Shown here in pieces: positions 9,701 through 17,258 of a stretch of DNA of 64,000 nt; position 1 is the first letter of the stretch, and the number at the start of each line of letters is the position of its first letter. The notes beneath the pieces were generated by a model that had not been told where the DNA came from, made no database searches, and was given only the letters and a program-made list of their open reading frames with translations. The position numbers were made by a program, and so were the translations under genes. Source of the DNA: B1 sp034439755. Its GTDB lineage: Bacteria > Bacteroidota > Bacteroidia > UKL13-3. Location: contig JAWXAZ010000036.1 in the NCBI GenBank assembly GCA_034439755.1, positions 6,691-70,690 of the forward strand, written 5' to 3'.

Positions 9701-12611
9701 CCATGCTGGAATTAGCCTCGATACGTTAACGGGCGATATTCATTTTTTACCACGCATTGCGGCAGGTACCTATACCTTGCAATACAGCATTATTGATACA
9801 GTAAACTTGTTTAGCTTCGATACGGGTTATGTGGTGGTGGTGGTAGATTCGCCCAATGTATATGCCAACCCAGAATATGTTTATGTAAATGGATACAACG
9901 GCGATACTGCCTTGGTGCAAGTTCTGGCTAATGATAGCATCAACAACTTTTCATTGGCCATTGGCGATGTAAAGTTAACCGTATTATCTCAGTCTTCTCA
10001 CCCGGGAGTTTGGTTAAATGATACCACAGGTTACATTGTGGTTGCCCCATTGGTGCCGGTAGGATTATATGTAATAAACTACAAAATATGCGATACCCTC
10101 AATGTGTATAATTGCGATACCACAAGTGATACCATTGAAGTTAGAGCTCCCTTTATTTTAGCAGTTGCCGATACCTTTATGCAAAATGGTTACGATACCA
10201 ATTTTGCGATAGGCAATGTATTGAGCAACGATAGCTTAAACTATAAGCCGCTTTCTATGGGCAGTGTAAGCATTACCCTGATTACGCCTGCTTCAAATGC
10301 CGCTATTCGTTTAGATACCGCTACCGGATTAATATCATTGATTCCGCGTGTTTCGGCGGGGTATTATAGCATTCAATATCAAATTTCTGATACCCTGAAC
10401 CCAACAAATGTGGATACCAATTTTGCGGTTATTCAGGTAATGCCGCCATCCATAATTGCTATAAATGATACCGCAGATGTGATTGGAGAAGTTGGCTCAA
10501 TGGGCGTATACAATGTATTGCCAAACGACCTTATCAATGGCGATTCGGTAACGAGTAGCAATATTTTGTTGAAATTGGTGATTGGTTCAGGCCAAAATAA
10601 AATTAGACTTGATACCCTAACAGGATTGTTGCAAGTAGACTCGTTAACTCCTGCAGGTATCTACCATATTTGGTATAGAATTATTGATACCCTAAACGCA
10701 GGTAATGCAGATACTGCTATCTTAACAATTTTTGTTTCTCCAACGCCACTTTTTGCGAACGGCGACAGTGCTAAGGTGAATGGATATATTGGAAACTTAA
10801 ATTTATTAAATGTTTTGGCGAATGATAGCATTTTAGGAGATGTTGTAAAGCCGGGCAGGGTTAATATTAGCATTGTTCAGAACTCGGGAACAAGCGGCGT
10901 GGTATTGAATACCTTTAACGGACAAATCTCTGTATTTCCAAATACGCCATTAGGTATTTACAAAATGATATATCGCATCTGCGACACATTAAATCCGAGT
11001 AGTTGCGATACGGCCTACGCCACCATTTATGTGCATGGATATCCATTAGTTGCTAAGAACGACAGCGTAATGGTAAATGGATATGGCGGTTTAATCAATG
11101 CCCTCAATGTAATTGATAACGATAGTTTAAATGGAGCACCTTTGCTAAACACCCAAGTAAGGTATAAGGAATTGGTGAGTGCAGGCAGTGGCATTAGCTT
11201 AGATACCCTAACCGGATTTGTAAGTGTGGCAGCAAAAACCAATGCCGGTATGTATACTTTGTTCTATCAAGTAACTGATACGCTAGACATGAACAATACC
11301 GACAGTGCTTATGTGGTGATAGCTGTTTTTGCTGTTGGTCCCATTGCAATAAATGATGAGGTTGCAACGCCATTTGGATTGCCAATTGTGGTAACACCAT
11401 TATCTAACGATTTGGATGTTGACAACAACATAAATATAGCAACCATGAAGATTATTAGCATGCCAATAAATGGAACAGCGGTGGCAGATACCATTTTGAG
11501 CACCATCACTTATACGCCTAATGCCAATTGGGTTGGATATGATACCTTATATTATTCAATTTGCGACTCGGGCATGGTGCCAGTTTTATGCGATACGGCT
11601 TATATTGTTGTTAGCACACAAGACTCCTTAAACTTAGTCTTTAAAATGACCACTGACGTAAGATGTTTTGGAGACAGCGATGGTATGGCAAACATCATTT
11701 TGGCAGGCGGATTAGAGCCTTATAACATTACCTGGAATACAACGCCGGTTCAGACCGGACAATCAGCTTCAAATTTAAAAGCAGGAAATTATGTGGCCAT
11801 GGTAATAGACTTTTTAAATGACACCCTATTGGTTGATGTTACAATTAACAGTCCCACTTTAATAAGTGCAACAGCTAAACTTACCAATCCTACTTGCAAT
11901 GGCAAATCGAATGGCAGCATAGAATTATTTGTGAGTGGTGGAACGGCGCCTTACTATTATTTCTGGAACAATGGTTCTGTATTTAACCCAGTAAACAATG
12001 TTCAGGCAGGCAATTACAGCGTGGTTGTTACAGACACCAATGGATGTAAAATAAACAGAAATTACATTTTAACAGAGTCTGATCCAATGCAACTATCGGT
12101 GGTAAAAATTGTGGATGCAGTTTGTAAAACAACATTCGATGGCAGCATTACTTTAAATTTAACGGGGGGCACAGCACCTTATAAATACCTGTGGAGCAAT
12201 GGCGCAAGCACCCTAAATTTGGCAAACAGATTGCATGGCGAATATACCTTAGTAGTTACCGATACTTTTAATTGCAGCACAAGTGGTAAATACACCATTT
12301 ATTATCAGAAAGAAAACTGCGAACAAGATGTGTTTGTACCGCAAGGCTTTTCACCAGATGGCGATGGCATAAATGATGCCTATACCATTGATGGCATTGA
12401 GAAGTTTCCGAATAACCATTTGCGCATTTATAACCGTTGGGGCGCAATGGTGTTTGAGGAAGTGGGTTATAAGAATACTTGGAAAGGAACCGCAGAAACG
12501 GGCATTGGCAGTGGTACTGGAGAAACATTGCCTACAGGAACCTATTTCTATGTATTGGAATTAGAACCTGGAAAACCTGTAATTTCTGGCTATTTATACA
12601 TTAGTAAATAA
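6747..12611 (+). CDS. Giant modular cell-surface adhesin with gliding-motility-type (T9SS type B) C-terminal domain
   Basis: The 1954-residue protein has an N-terminal signal segment (LLLLLAFICPALQTQA, near residues 24-41). Fifteen Ig/cadherin-like modules of about 97-99 residues follow. Each has a D-x-A-x-V-N-G-Y-x-G entry, an N-V-L-A-N-D-S-I-N-G core, a T-G-I-I-S-V-A-P strand and a Y-R-I-C-D-T-L-N-x-x-x-C-D-T exit. Next come one divergent module (about 1529-1625), three SprB-type repeats (about 1635-1855, for example SGGTAPYYYFWNNGS) and the type B sorting domain (FVPQGFSPDGDGINDAY, IYNRWGAMVFE). By family knowledge such proteins cross the outer membrane through T9SS and stay on the surface. 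The PorP/SprF gene directly downstream fits this. Modules 2-7 and 8-13 form a duplicated block. Confidence 0.93.
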   Translation: MNNYTDMEYRIFRQIKLTKIAGLLLLLLAFICPALQTQAKNLSAPPPTPLTVNPDTGYVNGYNGAASLLNIYANDSFNNATLVPADVILSYTSPSPKISINASTGIVTVATYLAAGTYTIPYTLTDALDALNFASANLIVVVSAPPIFANHDQVWVNGYNGNLNAITVNTNDSINNGLAPRSAIAFTLLSSPTEPNVIMNTLNGRVSIFPMTPAGVYYFVYRICDTLNPANCDTALVTVNVMAPPIFANSNTLNVNGFNGGNNLLNVWSNDQINGAAVNSTNVITSLVTPSANSAITLNTSTGMISVAPAQVAGNYTLVYSICDSMNTTSCDTAIVYINLTPPPIDAKNDTAYVDGYAATANVINVLSNDLLNNASIAINAVSVKWHVASNHPNITLDTLTGNIQVSPRIAVGTYSLQYRIIDTANMGSSDTATAFVVVRAPNVYANPEYAYVNGYDGNPALVQVLANDSINNIALSIGDVKLSVLAQSTHPGVWLNDTTGFIKVMPMVPAGKYIISYKICDTLNMSNCDSASDTIEVMAPIIEAVQDTFIHNGYDASLNIGNVLSNDSINGMVVMAGGVRLLTLMPSSATGIRLNDTTGIISFAPRIAAGYYSIKYQITDTLNAGNIDSTFAIIKVIAPTIFAENDTAYVVGETGSKGVYQVLQNDRINGDSAKTSNTHVKLVIGSGNPKIKLDTLTGFLKVDSLTRAGLYHITYRIIDTLNATNADTGILAIYVSATPVIASNDSLTVNGYNGNLNLGNVLANDSINGLIVSPSRVVISLVQNFPNGDLVLNTFNGRISVFPGTQAGLYSMTYRICDTLNTGVCDTAMVQVLVTPPPIFAHVDHAFVNGFTGNSNAINVFGNDSVNGLPTNALGVITTLVSAASIPDISFDTATGIISVAPNLAAAEYSLVYRICDTLNQSNCDTAIVFIHIMAPPIVATNDTIYADGYSSLGIIGNVLNNDSLNNDTIGVNAVMVKLYSASSHAGISLDTLTGDIHFLPRIAAGTYTLQYSIIDTVNLFSFDTGYVVVVVDSPNVYANPEYVYVNGYNGDTALVQVLANDSINNFSLAIGDVKLTVLSQSSHPGVWLNDTTGYIVVAPLVPVGLYVINYKICDTLNVYNCDTTSDTIEVRAPFILAVADTFMQNGYDTNFAIGNVLSNDSLNYKPLSMGSVSITLITPASNAAIRLDTATGLISLIPRVSAGYYSIQYQISDTLNPTNVDTNFAVIQVMPPSIIAINDTADVIGEVGSMGVYNVLPNDLINGDSVTSSNILLKLVIGSGQNKIRLDTLTGLLQVDSLTPAGIYHIWYRIIDTLNAGNADTAILTIFVSPTPLFANGDSAKVNGYIGNLNLLNVLANDSILGDVVKPGRVNISIVQNSGTSGVVLNTFNGQISVFPNTPLGIYKMIYRICDTLNPSSCDTAYATIYVHGYPLVAKNDSVMVNGYGGLINALNVIDNDSLNGAPLLNTQVRYKELVSAGSGISLDTLTGFVSVAAKTNAGMYTLFYQVTDTLDMNNTDSAYVVIAVFAVGPIAINDEVATPFGLPIVVTPLSNDLDVDNNINIATMKIISMPINGTAVADTILSTITYTPNANWVGYDTLYYSICDSGMVPVLCDTAYIVVSTQDSLNLVFKMTTDVRCFGDSDGMANIILAGGLEPYNITWNTTPVQTGQSASNLKAGNYVAMVIDFLNDTLLVDVTINSPTLISATAKLTNPTCNGKSNGSIELFVSGGTAPYYYFWNNGSVFNPVNNVQAGNYSVVVTDTNGCKINRNYILTESDPMQLSVVKIVDAVCKTTFDGSITLNLTGGTAPYKYLWSNGASTLNLANRLHGEYTLVVTDTFNCSTSGKYTIYYQKENCEQDVFVPQGFSPDGDGINDAYTIDGIEKFPNNHLRIYNRWGAMVFEEVGYKNTWKGTAETGIGSGTGETLPTGTYFYVLELEPGKPVISGYLYISK
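7185..10748 (+). repeat. Two tandem 1782-bp blocks of six adhesin modules
   Basis: Corresponding module starts lie at 7185, 8967 and 10749, exactly 1782 bp (594 codons) apart both times. Module 7 and module 13 (alanine codons at 8676 and 10458) are also exactly 1782 bp apart. Modules match in order: 2 with 8, 3 with 9, 4 with 10, 5 with 11 (both begin VYANPEY), 6 with 12 and 7 with 13 (both lack the NGY entry and carry VGE or IGE). Module 14 starts a third, incomplete round. The copies have diverged in sequence but not in length. Confidence 0.85.
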
Positions 12612-12628
12612 AATTGGAGACCAAAAAA

Positions 12629-13543
12629 ATGAAACGAATAATTATCTGTTTTAGTTTTATGTTGGGGGCCTTCCAACTATTTGCGCAACAAGATCCAATG
12701 TTTGGGCAGTACATCTTTAACAATGCCATTATTAATCCGGCGCAAGCTGGGGTTAACAAAGAAAATCAAGTTGGCATATTAACAAGGCACCAATGGTTGG
12801 GAATGGATGGCGCTCCTACCACCAACTCAATTTTTATCAATACCAATTTACCAAAGAACCTCGGTTTTGCAGGTGGTATCTATTCAGATAAAATTGGGCC
12901 TGTTAAAGACCTCACCTTCCAGGCAGATTTGGCCACGCATGTGCAGCTAAACAACGATTGGAACTTATCGGGTGGTGTGCGTGCAATGGCGTCTAATTTG
13001 AGCATCGATTTAAGTACTTTGCAAACGAGTCAAATTAACGATCCAAATTTCAATACCAATTACCGCTCGGGCATGTACATGAATTTAGGTGCAGGTATAT
13101 TGGCATATTCAGACAAGGTATTTATTGGGGCTTCCTTACCTAGGTTATTTGGCAGGGATGTGAAAGCCAACAACACCGTTATTACAAGATACCAAGACCA
13201 TTTTTACTTATATGGTGGGGCTAACTTAAAGGTAAATGAAGACTTCACTTTTACACCCAGTTTATTGTTTAAGAAAGTAACCAATGCACCCTTGCAATAC
13301 GATGTTAATTTGGTTTTTGATTATAAAGACATCCTTGATGTGGGACCCATGTTTAGGGCAAACGACGCCATTGGCTTCTTAGCGGGATACAAGGTTACCT
13401 CACAAATTTATGTAGGTTATATGTATGAATATCCATTGAATGATTTGCATTTGGCCTCTATGCAAACCCATGAATTAAGCATACGCATGCTATGGGAAAG
13501 CAAACAGAAAAGTCGTGTTAAATCACCTAGATATTTCTTATAA
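12629..13543 (+). CDS. PorP/SprF family type IX secretion partner protein
   Basis: The 304-residue outer membrane protein starts with a signal peptide (MKRIIICFSFMLGAFQLFAQ). The family signature follows at once: QDPMFGQYIFNNAIINPAQA. The rest is alternating beta strands of a barrel. SprF of Flavobacterium is needed to get the adhesin SprB to the surface, and genes of this family usually sit next to a substrate with a type B sorting domain. Exactly that is seen here, 17 bases after the adhesin stop. A TTG at 12614 is in frame, but the ATG at 12629 fits the signal peptide. Confidence 0.93.
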   Translation: MKRIIICFSFMLGAFQLFAQQDPMFGQYIFNNAIINPAQAGVNKENQVGILTRHQWLGMDGAPTTNSIFINTNLPKNLGFAGGIYSDKIGPVKDLTFQADLATHVQLNNDWNLSGGVRAMASNLSIDLSTLQTSQINDPNFNTNYRSGMYMNLGAGILAYSDKVFIGASLPRLFGRDVKANNTVITRYQDHFYLYGGANLKVNEDFTFTPSLLFKKVTNAPLQYDVNLVFDYKDILDVGPMFRANDAIGFLAGYKVTSQIYVGYMYEYPLNDLHLASMQTHELSIRMLWESKQKSRVKSPRYFL

Positions 13544-13590
13544 AATGAACTTTTATCTATCAATGTCAACCGATATAAAAGAATAGTGGA

Positions 13591-16281
13591 ATGAAAAAGA
13601 TTACGTTTAAAAAATATCTCCTCTTTGGCAGCTTGTTTAGCCTCATGATGATGGGCTTTTACACTGCCCAAGCGCAGGTTGATAAGGCCATTAAGTACGC
13701 TTGGTATTTCGATTATGAGCGAGCCGAAGAATATTTACTGAATCCGGAAAATGAACTCAACCCAGATATGGTGGTTCAGCTGGCAGAAGCATTGTATGCA
13801 CAAGGCAAATACGCTCAGGCTTTGTATTATTATAAAATTGCCGATGGCAAGGATGCCATAAAGACCCAACAGGTTCGCCGCAACTACGTGCACTCATCAA
13901 CCATGATGCGCGAGAAATCGCCCTTCCATAAAAAAACAAACTACTTTAAGAGCAATTACTTTCTCTATACCAACATCGACACCTTTGCAGGAAATTCTGC
14001 CAATGAAGATTTTGCCGCATTTTACTGGAACAACATGCTATTTGTTACCACATCGAGGCAAACCAATAGCAATGAAAAAGCCTTCCAATATGTTTTAACA
14101 AAAATGCCCTTCTTAGATGTATATCCTTTTACAGAAAAGGGCGTGCGTTTGCCTTACCCAGCTTATTTGCCTAAGTCAATAAATACAGCGGTACACGACG
14201 GGCCAATTGCCATTTCTAAAGATACAAGTCTTATTGTGCTGAGCCGAAATTATTCAAAAGCAAACGAGGCAGGCGTACAAAATCTATACTTAAGTTACTT
14301 TATGCGCAATGGCATGGGAAATTGGGCCAAAGCCAAAAAAATGGCCTTTTGTAATGCCAGCCACTCATACCAACATCCGTTTTATAATGAAGCAGAAAAG
14401 GCCGTATATTTTTCTTCTGATATGCCGGGTGGTAAAGGCGGATACGATTTATATAAAACAAAATGGAATGGTACCCAATGGACCAACCCAATTAATCTTG
14501 GCGACGAAATTAATACCGAGTATGATGAGGTATTCCCAAGTTTTACACCAGAGAACGAATTACTCTATTCTACCAACCACATTGAAACTACAGGAGGCCT
14601 AGATATTGTGCTTTTTAGCAATGGTACTAGGTATTTATTAAACGAGCCATTCAATACCATTTACGATGATTTTGGCGTAAGTTTTAAATCTAAAAATGAA
14701 GGATATTTCTCTTCTAATAGGTTCTCCAATAAGTTCGATGACAATATTTACCACTTTACCTTAAGCGAACCCATTAAACAATCTTTGCTCACAAAAGCTT
14801 TCGATAAAGAAACAGGGACAGAATTAGACAATATCAGAATTAACTATTCTAATCTTTCGGGCACATTTAAAAGCGAAATCTACACACGTGCTGGTCGCGA
14901 AAATGTGTTGATTTTCGACACTATGGACACCCGTGTTCCAATGAATTTTATGGCTACCAAAGAAGGCTTTATGCCTGTGATGGAAACCAATAATGAGTAC
15001 AATTTAAAGGATGGCAAATTGTACAAAGAATTTTACCTAACCATTAAGCCAATTTCGGCTGGCGACGATCAATTTATTATAGAGGATAACCAACAAACCA
15101 CCAAATTAAGTGGCCTTTTTGGCAACGACCAATTGCGCGGTAATACCATTAAACCGGGTGAGGTAACCTTAATATTATTTAGCAATCCCATTGGAGAAAA
15201 AATGTCGGTATATGCAAACGATGGCCAAATAAAATTAGATGATGGCATTAACCCAGGTACCTATACTTTCGATTACGTAATTAGCAACAAAGCCAATCCA
15301 CTAGAGGCAGATACTGCCACTGTAACCATTATTGTAAGAGGATACTACAACGGCAAAGATTTAAAGACAAGTACCCTGAACCAATACGCCTACGAAGCAC
15401 CTGTAACAGATGGATTGTCTATACAAAATGATACAGGCTATGTTACGGTGAATGGTGATTACGTAATGAATGTAAGGGCCAACGATCGCTACAATGGCAA
15501 AAAAGCATCCTTTAAAAATACTGCTATTAGTAATGTTGAATCGAGTCACCCAGGCGTTACCCTCAATAGCAAAACTGGCGCCATTAACATCAACAAAAAT
15601 GTGCCCGCAGGAACGTATAACGTTAAATACGATTTACACCCAAGACTCAGAAAAAGCGAAACACAATCGGCCACCGCAGTGGTGGTAGTTAGAAACATAA
15701 GTCAAGTACCAGGACGAGGAATAAAAGGCAATGCAGCCGCAAGTTTTACAGACAATTCGGTTGTATATTTTAACAACGACGAACCCAAAACTTACCAACT
15801 ATACCGCCCGGCATACAATTACCAAAATTCATTCGAAAACTACCTAAAGAAAATGGATGAATTTTACGACCGTTCCATCGATTCAAAAGTAAGCTTAGAT
15901 ACCTTCTTTACCAGCCACGTGGTAGCAGGTTATAAAGATGTAAACGAGGTATTATACTTTATCCAAAGGAAGCTAAATCAAGGGGTTCAAGTTGAAGTTT
16001 CGGTATCTGCTTATTGCAGTCCAATTGCCTCAACAGCATACAACGAAAAACTATCGAGCAGAAGGCTTGTGGCAGTTACCCGTTTCTTTAAAAAGTGGAA
16101 CGATGGTGCATTAAACGATGCCATAGAAACCAATAGAATCAACTTCTGGGAGCATTCTGTAGGTGAGTTAGAAGCACCAAAAGACGTAAACGAAGATTAC
16201 GATAAATTAAACGAATCGGTGTTTGGCATCAAAGCTTCTCGCGAGAGAAGGGTAACCATTACCGTAAAAATTATTAACTAA
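13591..16281 (+). CDS. OmpA-family protein (PorE-like layout) with two inserted adhesin-type modules
   Basis: The 896-residue protein has a signal peptide (up to TAQAQ), a short TPR-like part (about 30-90), a PD40/beta-propeller-like part with S-x-D-x-x-G-G-K-G-G-Y-D motifs (about 120-390), and a carboxypeptidase-regulatory-like domain (about 395-485). Two modules follow at about 489-584 and 609-702, and a degenerate OmpA-like domain ends the protein. The two modules match the neighbouring adhesin: a D-D-x-F/G-Y entry, G-N-D or A-N-D core, and P-G/A-G-T-Y plus V-V-V-V exits. TPR, propeller, regulatory and OmpA parts in that order are known from PorE and related anchors between outer membrane and peptidoglycan. 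The modules in between are the odd part. Third gene of the adhesin operon. Confidence 0.85.
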   Translation: MKKITFKKYLLFGSLFSLMMMGFYTAQAQVDKAIKYAWYFDYERAEEYLLNPENELNPDMVVQLAEALYAQGKYAQALYYYKIADGKDAIKTQQVRRNYVHSSTMMREKSPFHKKTNYFKSNYFLYTNIDTFAGNSANEDFAAFYWNNMLFVTTSRQTNSNEKAFQYVLTKMPFLDVYPFTEKGVRLPYPAYLPKSINTAVHDGPIAISKDTSLIVLSRNYSKANEAGVQNLYLSYFMRNGMGNWAKAKKMAFCNASHSYQHPFYNEAEKAVYFSSDMPGGKGGYDLYKTKWNGTQWTNPINLGDEINTEYDEVFPSFTPENELLYSTNHIETTGGLDIVLFSNGTRYLLNEPFNTIYDDFGVSFKSKNEGYFSSNRFSNKFDDNIYHFTLSEPIKQSLLTKAFDKETGTELDNIRINYSNLSGTFKSEIYTRAGRENVLIFDTMDTRVPMNFMATKEGFMPVMETNNEYNLKDGKLYKEFYLTIKPISAGDDQFIIEDNQQTTKLSGLFGNDQLRGNTIKPGEVTLILFSNPIGEKMSVYANDGQIKLDDGINPGTYTFDYVISNKANPLEADTATVTIIVRGYYNGKDLKTSTLNQYAYEAPVTDGLSIQNDTGYVTVNGDYVMNVRANDRYNGKKASFKNTAISNVESSHPGVTLNSKTGAININKNVPAGTYNVKYDLHPRLRKSETQSATAVVVVRNISQVPGRGIKGNAAASFTDNSVVYFNNDEPKTYQLYRPAYNYQNSFENYLKKMDEFYDRSIDSKVSLDTFFTSHVVAGYKDVNEVLYFIQRKLNQGVQVEVSVSAYCSPIASTAYNEKLSSRRLVAVTRFFKKWNDGALNDAIETNRINFWEHSVGELEAPKDVNEDYDKLNESVFGIKASRERRVTITVKIIN

Positions 16282-16283
16282 AA

Positions 16284-16484
16284 TTAAAGGCTATCCATCT
16301 CGGAGCTGTCTCCATTAATGGCATCCATTTGTGCCATAATGGAGGCCTCAAGTGAGTCCATCGCTTTTTGGTCGGCATTGAGCTGACTTTCTACAGCAGT
16401 TTCTTCGGTTTGATCCAATTTTGGCTCGCTGTTACAAGCAGCCAATGCGACCACGATACTGAATAAGGCTATCCACTTTTTCAT
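16284..16484 (-). CDS. Small acidic lipoprotein, function unknown
   Basis: The 66-residue product begins MKKWIALFSIVVALAAC, a lipoprotein signal with the lipid-anchored cysteine near residue 17. Only about 50 residues follow, rich in acidic residues, Ser and Met (DSLEASIMAQMDAINGD). The ATG at 16484 is preferred over an in-frame GTG at 16490. Its stop abuts the stop of the OmpA-family gene, two bases apart, and the two genes converge. Nothing in it suggests a specific role. Confidence 0.65.
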   Translation of the reverse strand: MKKWIALFSIVVALAACNSEPKLDQTEETAVESQLNADQKAMDSLEASIMAQMDAINGDSSEMDSL

Positions 16485-16527
16485 ATCCACTTAATTTATT
16501 AGATTCTGCTAAACTAGTATAATTTAT

Positions 16528-17250
16528 CTAACGTAAAACGAAATTCTGTCCTAAGTAAACTTTTCGCACCATTTCATCATCGGCCAACTCTTGCGCGGTG
16601 CCATCTTTTAAGATTTTCCCTTCAAACAAAAGATACGCCCTATCTACAATCGATAGCGTTTCATGCACGTTGTGGTCTGTAATTAAAATACCAATATTCT
16701 TGTGCTTTAATTTGGCCACAATATGCTGTATATCCTCTACGGCAATGGGGTCTATGCCGGCAAAAGGCTCGTCGAGCAGGATAAACTTGGGGTTCACAGC
16801 CAAGGCACGCGCAATTTCTGTTCGGCGGCGCTCGCCACCACTTAGAACATTTCCCATGCTGCTGCGCACTCGGTTCAGACCAAATTCTTCTAGCAATGTT
16901 TCTAATTTCTCTTCTTGTTCTTGCTTGCTCAATTTTGTCATTTGAAGCACCGCCAGAATATTGTCTTCCACACTTAAGGTTCTAAAAATAGAAGCCTCTT
17001 GTGCCAAGTAACCCAAGCCTTTTTGCGCACGTTTGTACATGGGCAAATTGGTAATCTTTTCATTGTCGAGGTAAACTTCTCCTTCATCGGGTTTAATAAG
17101 GCCTACCGTCATATAAAAAGTGGTGGTTTTACCCGCACCATTAGGCCCAAGCAGGCCAACGCATTCACCTTGGTGAACCTCAATGGATACCTTATCTACC
17201 ACGGTGCGCTTTTTATAGCGCTTTATCAGATTTTCACTTCTTAAAATCAT
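16528..17250 (-). CDS. lptB: LptB, ATPase of the lipopolysaccharide export transporter
   Basis: A 240-residue ABC ATPase. Walker A is GPNGAGKTTTFYM, the signature is LSGGERRRTEIARALA and Walker B is FILLDEPFAGIDP, with the H-loop in ITDHNVHETLS. The F-A-G-I-D-P after Walker B and the N-V-R/H-E-T-L after the switch histidine are characteristic of LptB rather than of other ABC ATPases. It powers LPS extraction from the inner membrane with LptFG, whose genes are not in this window. It follows the purF-like gene by eight bases on the same strand. Confidence 0.93.
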   Translation of the reverse strand: MILRSENLIKRYKKRTVVDKVSIEVHQGECVGLLGPNGAGKTTTFYMTVGLIKPDEGEVYLDNEKITNLPMYKRAQKGLGYLAQEASIFRTLSVEDNILAVLQMTKLSKQEQEEKLETLLEEFGLNRVRSSMGNVLSGGERRRTEIARALAVNPKFILLDEPFAGIDPIAVEDIQHIVAKLKHKNIGILITDHNVHETLSIVDRAYLLFEGKILKDGTAQELADDEMVRKVYLGQNFVLR

Positions 17251-17258
17251 AGCTATTT

